Origin: Acetobacter sacchari
GTDB taxonomy: Bacteria > Pseudomonadota > Alphaproteobacteria > Acetobacterales > Acetobacteraceae
DNA: 64,000 nucleotides
NCBI RefSeq assembly: GCF_017377715.1
Contig: NZ_JAFVMF010000010.1
Span: 62,001 to 126,000 of the forward strand
Direction: 5' to 3'
The translations under genes were made by a program, and so were the position numbers. The notes under the pieces were generated by a model. It was given only the letters and a program-made list of their open reading frames with translations, searched no databases and was not told where the DNA came from. Positions 1 to 9,705 of the stretch are shown here, piece by piece. Numbering within the stretch: position 1 is the first letter of the stretch; each line of letters opens with the position of its first letter.

Positions 1-1289
1 TCCTCAAGGATCTGGCCATGAAGACCCATCGCGGCCTGCGCGGGCGGGTCGAGGCGGGCAAGTCCGGCGGTGGTCTGTGCTACGGCTACCGCGTCATCCG
101 GCAATTGGATGCGCATGGCGAGCCGATCCGGGGCGACCGCGAGATTGACGACGCACAGGCGGAAATCGTCCGCCGCATCTTTCGCGAGTTCGCCACCGGG
201 CGCAGCCCGCTGTCCATCGCCAGCCGCCTGAACGATGAAGGCATCCCCAGCCCCACGGGCGGCAAATGGAACAACACCACCCTGCGTGGCAACGCCCTGC
301 GCGGGACCGGCATCCTCAATAACGAATTGTATATCGGACGTCTGGTCTGGAACCGGCTGCGCTATCTGAAAGACCCGCAGACGGGCAAGCGCGTCTCGCG
401 GCTGAACCCGCAATCGGAATGGATCATTACCGAGGTGCCGGAACTGCGGATCATGGATGATGACCTGTGGCAGGCTGTCCGTGCCCGGCAGGCCAGAATT
501 GCCGAGAAGGGGGCGAACATCAGCGCGGGCATCCGGGCATCCAACAGCAGGCTGAACGGACAGCGCCGCCCGAAATCCCTGCTTTCCGGTCTGGTGTTCT
601 GTGGCGTCTGCGGTGGCCCCTGCTCGATCCGGGGCGGCGATCGCTTCGCCTGTTCCACCCATATGAGCAACCGGTCCTGCACCAACAAAGCCACCATTCG
701 CCGGGAGCAACTGGAAGAGCGGATGCTGTCCGGTCTGAAAGACCGGCTGATGACGCCGGAAGCAGCAGCCGAGGCGATGCGCGCCTATGTGGAAGAAACG
801 AACCGCGCCAACCATGAACGCCGCGCCAGCACGGCGGGATGGCATGCGGAACTCACCAAGCTACGCAAGGGGCTGAAACAGATGCTCCAGGTCATCGAGG
901 ATGGCGGCTACACGCGCGGCATGGTCGAGCGCATGCGTGAGATGGAAGCCCGCGAGGATGAACTGGTCGCCCTGCTCGCCGCCCGGCCGCAGGACGTGCC
1001 GGATATCCATCCCAATGTCGCGGCGATCTTCAAACAGAAGGTCGAGCGCCTGGCTGAGACCCTGAACCATCCCGAGGACCGGCAGGAAGCCTCCGAGGCC
1101 ATCCGTGCCCTGATCGAGAAGATCGTGCTTCATCCCGGCAAGGGCCGAGGCGAAATGCACGCTACGCTCCATGGCGAGCTCGGAAACCTGCTGGATTTCG
1201 CGGCCTCACGCGATCAGGGGGCCAAAAACACGAACACTCCCGGAGCCAGGGCTTCGGGAGTGTCGGTATCGGGTATTGCGGGGACATAA
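1..1289 (+). CDS. Large serine recombinase, C-terminal part (5' end outside window)
   Basis: The reading frame is already open at the window edge; the residues before the first internal ATG (position 18) read LKDLA, so the N-terminal catalytic resolvase domain lies upstream. What remains is the 'recombinase' DNA-binding domain (GYRV...EIVRRIFREFATG...IASRLNDEGIPSP), then a zinc ribbon (CGVCGG...CSTH...C near residues 195-225 from position 18) and a long charged helical segment typical of large serine integrases. Such enzymes integrate or excise mobile elements at att sites. A 9-bp inverted repeat (ACACTCCCG at 1234-1242 and its complement at 1255-1263) lies within the last codons and may help end transcription. 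The family call is secure; the element it serves is unknown because its start and att site are outside the window. Confidence 0.9.
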   Translation, partial: LKDLAMKTHRGLRGRVEAGKSGGGLCYGYRVIRQLDAHGEPIRGDREIDDAQAEIVRRIFREFATGRSPLSIASRLNDEGIPSPTGGKWNNTTLRGNALRGTGILNNELYIGRLVWNRLRYLKDPQTGKRVSRLNPQSEWIITEVPELRIMDDDLWQAVRARQARIAEKGANISAGIRASNSRLNGQRRPKSLLSGLVFCGVCGGPCSIRGGDRFACSTHMSNRSCTNKATIRREQLEERMLSGLKDRLMTPEAAAEAMRAYVEETNRANHERRASTAGWHAELTKLRKGLKQMLQVIEDGGYTRGMVERMREMEAREDELVALLAARPQDVPDIHPNVAAIFKQKVERLAETLNHPEDRQEASEAIRALIEKIVLHPGKGRGEMHATLHGELGNLLDFAASRDQGAKNTNTPGARASGVSVSGIAGT

Positions 1290-1397
1290 TCTAACCGATG
1301 CCGACATTCGTTGTCAGCAGTCATCTAAGGGCGAAGGCAGGAGAGTTTCACGATACGACGAAAAGGCAATGATAGATTTCTCGGATTATACAAATCT

Positions 1398-2708
1398 TCA
1401 CTCGATCTTTTGTACAGCCCAGCCTGTTTCGCGCAGCGGAAATGAAAGGGCGATCGCGATGACGATGCCGATGATCAACGGCATGAAGGCGTGCCGATAA
1501 TCCGTCATCGAAAGGTCCGCGCCCTTGTGCATCAGGGCCGAGACCAGTGGCGACATCACGCCCGTCGTGCCGAACACGAGGAAGTTCATAACCCCTGCTG
1601 CCGTTCCCTTGACCTCGGGCGGATTGGCCTCCTTCATGGATGAGAAGGGAATCATCGCAGCGCCAGAAGCAACACCCATGACTAGCGCCACCATGTATTT
1701 CGGCATGACGCCAACAGGAACATACAGGGCAGACAGGCTGGCAGCCAGAAGAACCACCGCGCCACCGATCAGCACAGGTTTGCGACGTCCGATCTTGTCG
1801 GATATCCACCCCAGCAGCGGGCAACCGATTACCCAGCCGATGGGCACCATCGACACGTCCGAAGCTGCAAACGCCATGCTGGTATGTTCACCACCGCTCA
1901 GCATCGACGCCCCCCAGCCAAGCGCGCCAATGGTGGTCGGCACGAACAGCAACCCGCCGATCAGGCCCGCGATCCAGCTTTGCGGGTTGAAGAAAATAAC
2001 CTTGAATGGCTTCAATAGATTGGTCAGCGTGAAGTCGCCGTGATGATGTGCGCTGTCCCCCTGATCACGAGGCATAATGAACCACACGGCGACGGCCAAA
2101 ATCAAACCGATGACGCCGAAACCAAGCCAAATATGCTCCCAGGAAACATGGAACGAACCATTGGGATCAATGAGCATGCGCGTGGGCTTTGAGCCGAACG
2201 CCGCGCCTGCCATGCCGAGGCACTGCGTCAATCCCACGAACAGCGCAAGCGTGCGGGCCGGCAGATACCGGGCCGCGACATAGGAAGACCCCACAAAAGC
2301 GCAGATCGCGCCAATGGCCTGAATGACATAGCCCCCGACACCCGCCACGGCACTCCCTTGGGCGAAAATCAGGCAACCGACAGCCGTAATAACAATAAAG
2401 CTGGGAAAAATGGCGTGGGCGCCATACCGGTCGAGCAGCACACCGACGACCAGCGCCATCAGCGCATAGACGATATAGTAAGACGCAATCATCAGACCCA
2501 GATGACTGCTACCCCATGCGGCCGTCAGCTCATGCTGCATGATGCCCGGGGCCGAACGGATGGCATATTGATAGAAATAGAACAGCGCGCAGAGGAACCA
2601 CGCCAGAACATAGAGTGGCTGGAGTTTCTGGGGCTGGGTCGGCGCGGATGGCGCGCCCCCTGCCGCCGACGCGGAAAAAACAGGCGCAGATGCAGGTGCA
2701 GGCGGCAT
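1398..2708 (-). CDS. Major facilitator superfamily transporter
   Basis: 436 residues. A Pro/Ala-rich cytoplasmic N-terminus of about 30 residues is followed by about 12 hydrophobic segments. The loop after TM2 (GVLLDRYGAH) and the later DKIGRRKP loop match the two MFS signature loops. It is the last gene of a minus-strand series porin - pyruvate decarboxylase - MFS, starting 72 bp after the pdc stop, so it is probably co-transcribed. The sequence resembles anion/organic-acid MFS carriers, so a monocarboxylate or sugar-acid substrate is plausible, but that is inference from context. The stop is about 110 bp from the stop of the convergent recombinase gene. Confidence 0.85.
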   Translation of the reverse strand: MPPAPASAPVFSASAAGGAPSAPTQPQKLQPLYVLAWFLCALFYFYQYAIRSAPGIMQHELTAAWGSSHLGLMIASYYIVYALMALVVGVLLDRYGAHAIFPSFIVITAVGCLIFAQGSAVAGVGGYVIQAIGAICAFVGSSYVAARYLPARTLALFVGLTQCLGMAGAAFGSKPTRMLIDPNGSFHVSWEHIWLGFGVIGLILAVAVWFIMPRDQGDSAHHHGDFTLTNLLKPFKVIFFNPQSWIAGLIGGLLFVPTTIGALGWGASMLSGGEHTSMAFAASDVSMVPIGWVIGCPLLGWISDKIGRRKPVLIGGAVVLLAASLSALYVPVGVMPKYMVALVMGVASGAAMIPFSSMKEANPPEVKGTAAGVMNFLVFGTTGVMSPLVSALMHKGADLSMTDYRHAFMPLIIGIVIAIALSFPLRETGWAVQKIE

Positions 2709-2780
2709 GGAAGCTCCAGAACGGCAAGAATATTCAGACGAACGGGGAGCCCGCAGGCCACCCCTTACGCGGAATAATGT

Positions 2781-4478
2781 TTAGTGCGCTGGCGGACGGG
2801 CGTTGGCCGTGGCCACGTGCCGCCCCCACGAGATCAGTTCGCTGGTGCAGTCATCACGCGGAATGACACATTCAATCAGAACCGGACCGTCCTTATGCGC
2901 CAGCGCCGTTTCCACGGCCTCGTCCAGCTCGCCGATCGTGGTCGCGCGCAGACCTTTTCCCTTGCCGTCCTCGGCATTGAACCCCTCGACGACGGCCGCA
3001 TAGTCCCAATTTTTGATATTATTGTAGGGACCGTCGTGAATTTCCACCTCGATCGTGTAACCGGCATTGTTGATCAGAAAGATGATGACCGGCAGCTTGC
3101 GCCGCACCATCTGCCCGACTTCCTGCGCAGTGAGCTGGAATGAACCATCCCCGACCATCAAGATATTACGGCGCTCCGGCGTGGCGACAGCGTAGCCGAA
3201 CATGGCAGGCACCGACCAGCCAATATGGCCCCACTGCATTTCGTATTCCACGCGAGCGCCCCGGGGCAGTTTCGTGCGGGCCACGTTGAACCACGAGTCA
3301 CCCGTCTCGCCGAAGATCGTCGTTTCTGACGTCACAATGGATTGCAGCGTGCGCTGTATGTGCTCACGGGTGAGCTTGCCGCCCTTTGCCGGTGCTTCCA
3401 TGGTATTTTCCGCGACGCCGCCGCCGATACGGCGGTATTCGACCATCGTCGCGTCTTTCTTCGTCTTCCCGGCAAACTGCTTCGCCACACCGTCCAGAAG
3501 ATCGCGCAGATGGATGGAGTCAAAAGCCAGATCAGCGACCTTCGTCACCTCCTTGTCCGCGTTCACCACGTTCGCGCCCTTCGGCCACTCGGTCCAGCCC
3601 TCGGTGGAGTAATCATTGAAAATACAGGCAAGCGCCAGAACGCCGTCGGCCCAGTTGAAGACGTCATTCACCTTGGGCGAACTGGCGCTTCCCCAGAATG
3701 TGCCGATGTATCCGGGATGATCCTCGGGGAAGAAGCTCTTGGCCGCGCCCATGGTGGCGACACTGCAGCCAAGAGCATCCGCCAGACGAATAGCGGCCTC
3801 CTCCGCGCCCGCCGCACGCAGCTTGCTGCCAATCAGGATGACCGGCTTCTCCTTTTTTTCGATGAACTCCGCTACGGCCTTCACGGCCGCCTGGAGCGTA
3901 TCCGCGTCGGATGGCGCCTCGGCGACGACGGCGCTGATCGGCCCGGGCGCACGGCAGGGCTGTCCTGACACGTTGCACGCAATCTCGATATAGGCCGGCT
4001 TCTTCTCCCGCAGCGCCGTCCGGATAACGTAGTCGATCTTTTCGGGTGCATCCTCTGCGGAGGTGATGGAAACTGCGGCGCAGGTAAGCTCTTTTGCGAT
4101 GCGGAGCTGATACCCATAATCGGTGGTGCCGATCGTATGATGCAGGATATGACCGCTGCCGTGATCGTTGGAGTTGGGCGCACCCGAAACCAGAATGACC
4201 GGCAGGTTTTCCGCATAGGCCCCGCCAATGGCATTCAGCGCGGAGAGGGCGCCGACGCTGAACGTAACAACCGCCGCCGCCGCGCCATTGGCCCGCGCAT
4301 ATCCTTCCGCCGAAAAACCGCAGTTCAGTTCATTGGAGCAGTAAACCTGCTCACACTCTCTGTTCTTCAGAAGCTGGTCGAGTAGAACGAGATTGTAATC
4401 ACCCGCCACGGCGAAGTGATGCTTCAGTCCGATCTGCGCGAAGCGTTCTGCCAGATAGGCGCCTACTGTATAAGACAT
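2781..4478 (-). CDS. pdc: Pyruvate decarboxylase (TPP-dependent)
   Basis: 565 residues, full length for the Zymomonas/Acetobacter-type enzyme that converts pyruvate to acetaldehyde and CO2 in the cytoplasm. Visible hallmarks: the catalytic Glu50 in [10 protein letters not shown]; the His-His pair of the active site in [13 protein letters not shown] (near residues 113-114); the C-terminal ThDP/Mg motif [15 protein letters not shown] ... NNAGYTIE; and GAPNSNDHG. Indolepyruvate decarboxylase is the main alternative, but the N-terminus ([13 protein letters not shown]) and the overall pattern are typical of bacterial PDC. In acetic acid bacteria PDC channels lactate-derived pyruvate to acetaldehyde, which membrane and soluble dehydrogenases oxidise to acetate. 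It starts 33 bp after the porin stop and probably shares its promoter. Confidence 0.93.
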   Translation of the reverse strand: MSYTVGAYLAERFAQIGLKHHFAVAGDYNLVLLDQLLKNRECEQVYCSNELNCGFSAEGYARANGAAAAVVTFSVGALSALNAIGGAYAENLPVILVSGAPNSNDHGSGHILHHTIGTTDYGYQLRIAKELTCAAVSITSAEDAPEKIDYVIRTALREKKPAYIEIACNVSGQPCRAPGPISAVVAEAPSDADTLQAAVKAVAEFIEKKEKPVILIGSKLRAAGAEEAAIRLADALGCSVATMGAAKSFFPEDHPGYIGTFWGSASSPKVNDVFNWADGVLALACIFNDYSTEGWTEWPKGANVVNADKEVTKVADLAFDSIHLRDLLDGVAKQFAGKTKKDATMVEYRRIGGGVAENTMEAPAKGGKLTREHIQRTLQSIVTSETTIFGETGDSWFNVARTKLPRGARVEYEMQWGHIGWSVPAMFGYAVATPERRNILMVGDGSFQLTAQEVGQMVRRKLPVIIFLINNAGYTIEVEIHDGPYNNIKNWDYAAVVEGFNAEDGKGKGLRATTIGELDEAVETALAHKDGPVLIECVIPRDDCTSELISWGRHVATANARPPAH

Positions 4479-4511
4479 GCTGGGCTCTCCGGTATTGCGT
4501 ATAGATTTCTA

Positions 4512-6347
4512 TTACTGAAAGGGAAGATATCGGAATGTGACATAGACTGTATTACCCGATGTCGTCGGGTAGACACTGTTGCCCATGCCGTCATTGCCCC
4601 GAAAGGCAAATTTCCGGATATAGGTATACTGGACGCCGCCCATGACGCTGCCCCACTGGCCGTCAAGGAAATGCCACCACCCGCCCGTTGTAAACGAGGC
4701 CAGTGTCCGCGTCTGCGCGTTGCAGGTCCCGAATTCGACGTCGCAACCGCCAAGGTTCTGGTCGGAAACACCATAACCATACTGGTGGCCATCGGCCGCC
4801 GTATAGCGGCGACGCCCGGCTGTCTCTACACCCCCATAGGCATACAGCAGCACGGATTTATCGGGATGTCCGATCAGCCCCAACGCCCCACGCAACTCGG
4901 GAATCGGTGTGAGCTGCCCACGACTGTTGAAGGTGGTGTCCGGCAAAAGCGAAGGCCCGTAACGACCGATACCTTCACCTGCGATGATATTCCCCGCGAG
5001 CTGGAGCTTGGGCGTGCCTAGCGGAACAGTCATGGCGCCCCCGACACCACCACCGAATTGTGTGTCCTTATGAGTATGGCTCGCCCCGGGAGACTGGATG
5101 ACGGAGCGAAACCAGCGCGCAAGCCCAAAAACCTCGTAATGGCCGCTGGACGTATCCACAGCACCCTTCAGAACGATATCTGGAACCGGATTGTCCGTGT
5201 ACTGTGTCTCGGGATTGAGCAGGACACCACCGCTATTGGAATAATAAACACGCGGCCCTTCGCTCTCGGCGCCCACGGCTGGCAACCTGCCGCCGGACGT
5301 CATGGAGGAGGAATAGGCAACTGTTGCCTGCGGATCCTCAATGGAGAGAGCGAGCCAGTATTTCTGCCCCCAGTCCTTACCGATCCGGATCTGGGGCACG
5401 CGGGTGAATGTAATGCCGGGGATCTGGTTATTATCGGTGACGGCGGGGAGTTGCTCGCTTCTGGGCAGAACGCCTTTCGCATACGCGGTCGTCAGGCTCC
5501 AGGCCTGCCCCATCAGCAGGTGAAAGCCCCAGTCATTCTGCGTAAATGTGAAGTAGCCCTGCCGCAGACGCGGTGTATAGCCATTGACCTGCACGCTGTT
5601 GGTCGTTCCACCCGCCCCTCCGAAATCGGACTCAATATAGGCTTGCAGGCGCGTGGAAGGAGTGGGGTTCGCTTCGAGCAGGGTGGAAAGACGGCTGAGC
5701 TGGGACGAAAGACGCTCTTCGCTCAATCCGTGGTTGGGGCTGTTAGCGTAGGGAAAATTATTCCACGCGGTGGCAGGACCACTGGTCATGTTCGAGTCGC
5801 GCCAGATATTTGAAAGCTCCAGAAAACCACCAATCTTGACTGAAATGTTTCCGATACTGAACACGGGCGGCAAACGATCCACGTCAGTCTGGGTAATGGC
5901 CAGGGGACTGGACGAACTGAGATCCATGCCCTGCTTTTCAGGGGCAGACGCTGGCTGTCTCGAGTTCATTCCCGTCGGGAAAGAAGCACCCATATGGAAA
6001 AATGGGACTGGTTTCTGCTCATCATGAAACGCAATATCCGACTTGGATGCTGTCATGTTTCTCGTGACCATCCGAGACGAGGCAGCCTTCGCTCCTGATG
6101 ACGAGCGGACGTTTCGCTCGGGCGAGGGCAGCCGTCCCCTTTCTTGCGACAGTCGTTCATGTCGGCGGTTTTCAATCGCCAAAACTCGCCCCTCCAACTG
6201 ACGGATCTGCGCCTTAATGGCTGCCAAATCGTCATCGTCCTCAGCATAGGCGACATCTCCCGCACCAACGGTCAGACCTGACCCGACGCAGAATACAAGA
6301 ACGCCGCGCCTTAAACCTTGTAGGGAGAAGCAACCGGGCAGTTTCAT
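4512..6347 (-). CDS. Outer-membrane porin, DcaP-like, with N-terminal coiled coil
   Basis: I place the start at the ATG at 6347 (611 residues), giving a classical signal peptide (MKLPGCFSLQGLRRGVLVF...) and an AGG-type ribosome site in the preceding TAGGCGGT. An upstream in-frame ATG at 6380 would add 11 residues without a better signal sequence. After cleavage near AYA-ED come an acidic patch and a short coiled coil (DDDDLAAIKAQIRQLEGRVLAIENR), as in trimeric DcaP-type porins. A long beta-rich region follows, ending in aromatic-rich strands and a terminal Phe-Gln (TFRYLPFQ). It is the first gene of the porin-pdc-MFS series, which suggests uptake of a PDC-related substrate, for example a short organic acid. 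The substrate is inferred only. Confidence 0.8.
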   Translation of the reverse strand: MKLPGCFSLQGLRRGVLVFCVGSGLTVGAGDVAYAEDDDDLAAIKAQIRQLEGRVLAIENRRHERLSQERGRLPSPERNVRSSSGAKAASSRMVTRNMTASKSDIAFHDEQKPVPFFHMGASFPTGMNSRQPASAPEKQGMDLSSSSPLAITQTDVDRLPPVFSIGNISVKIGGFLELSNIWRDSNMTSGPATAWNNFPYANSPNHGLSEERLSSQLSRLSTLLEANPTPSTRLQAYIESDFGGAGGTTNSVQVNGYTPRLRQGYFTFTQNDWGFHLLMGQAWSLTTAYAKGVLPRSEQLPAVTDNNQIPGITFTRVPQIRIGKDWGQKYWLALSIEDPQATVAYSSSMTSGGRLPAVGAESEGPRVYYSNSGGVLLNPETQYTDNPVPDIVLKGAVDTSSGHYEVFGLARWFRSVIQSPGASHTHKDTQFGGGVGGAMTVPLGTPKLQLAGNIIAGEGIGRYGPSLLPDTTFNSRGQLTPIPELRGALGLIGHPDKSVLLYAYGGVETAGRRRYTAADGHQYGYGVSDQNLGGCDVEFGTCNAQTRTLASFTTGGWWHFLDGQWGSVMGGVQYTYIRKFAFRGNDGMGNSVYPTTSGNTVYVTFRYLPFQ

Positions 6348-6353
6348 TTGATA

Positions 6354-6369
6354 CCGCCTATCAAGGCGG
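6354..6369. promoter_or_regulatory. Short inverted repeat in the leader of the porin-pdc-MFS operon
   Basis: CCGCC-TATCAA-GGCGG lies a few bases before the preferred porin start and overlaps its ribosome-binding region. It could be an operator or a small hairpin that modulates translation. The arms are only 5 bp, so chance is possible. The stretch upstream (6381-6639) is AT-rich near 6400-6430, as expected for a promoter, and holds no gene I can support. Confidence 0.3.
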
Positions 6370-6639
6370 CAGAACTGCATCCTTGATATACATCAAATTT
6401 TTGTTAAAATATTTTTTATTATATCCGATATTACCGTCACGTGTTGCACGCATTGCTTGAATGATCGTCCCGTCATCTTCAGACTTTGCGGCTTCCTTCC
6501 GTCCTCATATCCGTACTCTTCCGCGCGGCGAGATTTCGCACCCGCTCATTCGAGGAGCGGTTGATCAACGGCGTCGATTAGAAAAAGGCACAGACACACC
6601 AGCGCAACAAATGTCTGGGGCCAAAGGGCGCTGGAACAG

Positions 6640-6991
6640 TTGAACTTGTATATTGGCGGTGACGGGGCGCAAGAGCGCTGCTCCCGTTTCCGGGAATCGA
6701 CCACAACACGCGCCTGCGCCCGCATGAGCGAAGCCTTCATTACCAGTATTCTTCAGGATTTTCTCGACTTCATCGGAATTGCCGCCGCCAAGGCCGCCGA
6801 TGATAGTCGACACCATCATCGGCGAACTGAAGCAAGAGGGTGGGTTCACGCTGCCGTTCTTCTGGACGTTCGGCGTCCACAAGACCACGGCCCGGAAAGC
6901 GCTCAATCCCCGCACCGGCGAACCCGTGGAGGTGCAGGCCGGCAAGACCGTGCGATTCAAGGCCAGTCCTGTGCTGAAGCCGGAGGTCTGA
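6640..6991 (+). pseudogene. Decayed HU-family DNA-binding protein gene
   Basis: Two frames must be joined, with a shift near 6795. The second frame (from about 6800) reads IVDTIIGELKQ..., then FFWTFGVHKTTARKALNPRTG and EPVEVQAGKTVRFKASPVLK. This matches the HU/IHF C-terminal beta-arm pattern (GFGTFxVxxRxARxxxNPxTG...KxVxFKxxxxLK). The preceding N-terminal part is in another frame and poorly conserved, and the normal Gly of GFGTF is Trp. I infer a dead gene. No second lesion can be dated. Nothing recognisable lies between 6992 and 7209. Confidence 0.5.
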
Positions 6992-7209
6992 TTGGGCCCA
7001 TCACGCAGTGACCGCCAGATGTTCATTGGAGTAGAGCACACAGCAGGAGGCTGACGGATTCGCCTCTTCTGAGACGCATCTGAAACATAAATAATGTCCT
7101 AAAAACAGACCTTGCCGTTTTGATGCTGATTGATGACACAGGGCGGCGTCAGCAGCCCGAGGAATCCCACTGACCGGAGAAGAATTTCTCACGGTAATCT
7201 GATTTCGTA

Positions 7210-7608
7210 CTAAGCGCGATTGAGAGGCTGGGCGAGCATTACCCCGAGGAAGACCGCGATCATCCCGAGCACGAGCGAAATCCCAACATTCAGGCAGGCT
7301 CTGACGAGATGGCCGTTCTGAAGCAGGTCAAAGGTCTGAAGGCTGAATGAGGAGAAGGTGGTGTACCCACCACAGATCCCAACCATAAAAACAAGACGTG
7401 TCGTGTCAGAAACATGCACACGACCTCCTGCCGCCGTCAGTGCCGCGAACAAGGCTATAGTGAATGAAGCGGTGAAGTTGATGAAGATCGTACCCCACGG
7501 AAGGGTATTGCTCCAGCGAGCGGTGGCGAGGCCCACCCAGTATCGAAGCAGAGTTCCTGTGGTGCTTCCCAGCGCAATCAGGAGTGTCGGCAGAATATTG
7601 GGCAGCAT
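7210..7608 (-). CDS. crcB: CrcB/Fluc fluoride channel
   Basis: 132 residues with four hydrophobic segments, the usual length for the dual-topology fluoride exporters that let F- leave the cytoplasm. Motifs seen: GTLLRYW near residue 19, WGTIFINFTASF (the TM2 N-x3-[GS]-x-F pattern, here with Ala-Ser), and GICGGYTTFSSFSLQT (the signature GxCGGxTTFS-F that holds the Phe box and Na+ site). It starts 24 bp after the stop of the universal stress protein gene on the same strand, so the two probably form an operon. A decayed ClC-type antiporter lies upstream, which supports a fluoride-resistance locus. Confidence 0.9.
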   Translation of the reverse strand: MLPNILPTLLIALGSTTGTLLRYWVGLATARWSNTLPWGTIFINFTASFTIALFAALTAAGGRVHVSDTTRLVFMVGICGGYTTFSSFSLQTFDLLQNGHLVRACLNVGISLVLGMIAVFLGVMLAQPLNRA

Positions 7609-7632
7609 AAGCCTCGTTCTTGCGATATGTGG

Positions 7633-8451
7633 TCAATGATGGGTCAGAATCGGAAGCGTGGCGTGTGAGAGGATATCCTGCGTCGGCTCGCCAAACAGCC
7701 ACTCGATGAAATGAGGGCGACTATAAGCCCCCATAATCAGAAGATCACCTCCTGCCTTCAGGGCATGCTGTCGGATTTCCTCTCCCACGTCGGATGAGGC
7801 AATAACAAAGCGATCAATGGCGACAACCACGCCTTTCCGCCGAAGTTCTTCCGCGACAACTGGTTCCGCCACTTCATTTTCCCGGTCTTCGCCGATTACA
7901 ATGCTGACATGGGATGCCCGCTGCAGAAAAGGCTGTGCGGCGGCCATAGCCCGCTCAAGGGCTGAGGACGGATGCCAGGCGATCACCGGACGCGCCCCAA
8001 CGGTCTCATGATGCTGAAGCGGCGCCACGATCACAGTGGCGCCCGCATCATATAACGCCCCGCTGAACGCCTGCGTGATTTCCTCGGGATCTGACGAGCG
8101 CGGACGGCTTAGAACCGTCATATCGGCATTCATGGCTTCACGTGCGACTGTCTTGCGGATATCCCCAGCGATTTCGATCCATTCGGTTGCCTGTTGGTCG
8201 GTCAACCCGGATTTCCATTTCTGGAAGATGTCGCGCAGTGCATCAGCTTTTTCAGAAACTTTCTGCGCAAAACGCTTTTCTTCTTCGGGGCTGGGCATCC
8301 CTTCATCAGGCGTCTGATAATCGGGATTGTCCTGAAGTTCGGGATGGAGAACCCTGAGCGGTGGGTGACCGAAACGGGCGGCCAGTTCTCCTGCGGTCTC
8401 AAGAGTATAGGTCGCTGTTTCGACGCGATCGAGGATGGCGAGAATACGCAT
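7633..8451 (-). CDS. Universal stress protein, tandem UspA-like domains
   Basis: 272 residues, about twice a single Usp domain. The N-terminus MRILAILDRVETA and the later VIAWHPSSALERAMAAAQPFL begin the two domains. The C-terminal GAYSRPHFIEWLFGEPTQDIL matches the Usp ATP-binding G-2x-G-9x-G[S/T] region (here GAYSRP-H and GEPTQ). The role is usually stress tolerance through nucleotide binding; no enzymatic activity is implied. It lies directly upstream of crcB. I looked for a fluoride riboswitch in 8452-8735 and did not find its conserved core; that interval holds no gene I can support. Confidence 0.8.
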   Translation of the reverse strand: MRILAILDRVETATYTLETAGELAARFGHPPLRVLHPELQDNPDYQTPDEGMPSPEEEKRFAQKVSEKADALRDIFQKWKSGLTDQQATEWIEIAGDIRKTVAREAMNADMTVLSRPRSSDPEEITQAFSGALYDAGATVIVAPLQHHETVGARPVIAWHPSSALERAMAAAQPFLQRASHVSIVIGEDRENEVAEPVVAEELRRKGVVVAIDRFVIASSDVGEEIRQHALKAGGDLLIMGAYSRPHFIEWLFGEPTQDILSHATLPILTHH

Positions 8452-8734
8452 GGTTTGTACTCCTGAAATGATGGTGTTGCACTCTCTGGCGGAGCGTGGG
8501 CAGCATAGCGAAATGCCAGAATTCAGCGTGTTTGAAATAAAGCGACGTGTCTTTCAGAAGTCCCGCATGAGAGAGGCAGAATGCATTCAGATATTTAGGG
8601 TCGCCCAGAATATCGGACATAAACCGACAGAAGCGTATTGGGAATTTCTCCCAACGCCTACCGGATTTCACCACCTCTCCAGAAGCCATAATATGCAAAG
8701 TGGGCATTCAGGCAGGTGAATCCTGCCACACGGG

Positions 8735-9190
8735 CGACATGGACGATGTCACAATAAAGAAGCCGGGCGCCGGAACATGCGGGCAAACCCGGGTGCTATA
8801 CCGCCGCCAATCTGAATTGCCTTACCCGACCGAAGCCCCGAATAGATGGCCGACTGCGGTGGCAACCAGGACAAGAGGCACCATACGCAGGAGCAGCTCC
8901 CCACCTGGTTCGTGGATCTGACCCACTATCAGATTGTTGCCCGCCTTCGGCGGAACGCCCGAACCAATAATTAAGCCAGTCCGACGGCAACACCTGCCAA
9001 CAGCAGGAACCAGAGCAGGACGGGCAAAGCGATAATCGGTGACGTGATCAACCGCCCTGAGGAATACAGGAGACAACGTGCCGACACACGCCTCCATGGG
9101 CTCAAGAAGTCCGCTCCAGCTCAGAACGACCACAATGCGGACTACAACAGAATTTTGAAAAAACGGAAAACGAATCATTTCTCTGAACAC
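8735..9190 (-). pseudogene. Remnant of a ClC-type channel/antiporter (probable CLC-F fluoride/H+ antiporter)
   Basis: The minus-strand frame ending at 8822 reads VFLRAVDHVTDYRFARPAL... , GNNLIVGQIHEPGGELLLRM, VPLVLVATAVGHLFGASVG and then a stop. This is the N-terminal third of ClC proteins (GGNNLI..IHEP...R..PLVL.GT...HLFGGS.GREG). Shifting frame just past the stop continues with KAIQIGGGIAPGFARMF, the expected GREGTAVQ-GG-A segment, so a small deletion broke the gene; the rest is missing. ClC proteins of this type near crcB are commonly fluoride/proton antiporters; that assignment is from context. Confidence 0.6.
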
Positions 9191-9540
9191 ACTCCTACCT
9201 CGAATGCCATTATGGCGAGGTCGGAATCATCAGCCCTTGGGGCGGTTCGACTTCTGGAGGAAGCCAAGCAGAGTCCATTGCCGTTACAACGCACTACGAC
9301 TTATCTGCTTCCACATGTCAATGTTTTTGGCCCGTTACCGGCACGCCTCGTGTAATATCATTTTTCTCAATATAGCCGTATTTAATTTGTCTCGTATCAA
9401 ACGTTCACTTGCGGAAAAGAGGGAAGATCCAGTCTCCTTAATGAGAGATTCTGTCCTTTGGCACTGCGACAACAAACATCCTGCCTTCGCCACCAGTAGA
9501 CGGCTCTGCCGACTCAGGTATCCAGTCTGTGCGCGCACTC

Positions 9541-9687
9541 TCCCCGTTCGGCGGTTTTGCGCACGAGGTGATGCAGGTGAGGCCCTATTGGTGCCATCCG
9601 GTCAGGCTCGACAACGCGCGACTCGTCCGGCTTCTCGGTGCCGAACCGCAGACAGTGAGCGACCAGACCGTTGCTGAGGCGCTCTGA
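9541..9687 (+). pseudogene. C-terminal fragment of an NAD-dependent sugar epimerase/dehydratase
   Basis: The frame ending at the TGA 9685-9687 reads SPFGGFAHEVMQVRPYW, HPVRLDNARLVRLLGAEP and a terminal VAEAL. This is the usual end of short-chain NAD-dependent epimerase-like proteins (HP.RLDN.RL..LLG.EP.T). No upstream part of such a gene can be read in any frame, so it is a truncated leftover. The preceding 9191-9540 stretch holds nothing I recognise. Confidence 0.45.
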
Positions 9688-9705
9688 TCCTGCACGGAGT
9701 GGTTA

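Noticed and set aside
8452..8735. Possible fluoride riboswitch before the usp-crcB pair
   Set aside because: The conserved GGNGATGG...CGCC core and pseudoknot pattern could not be found on the relevant strand; a covariance search would be needed.
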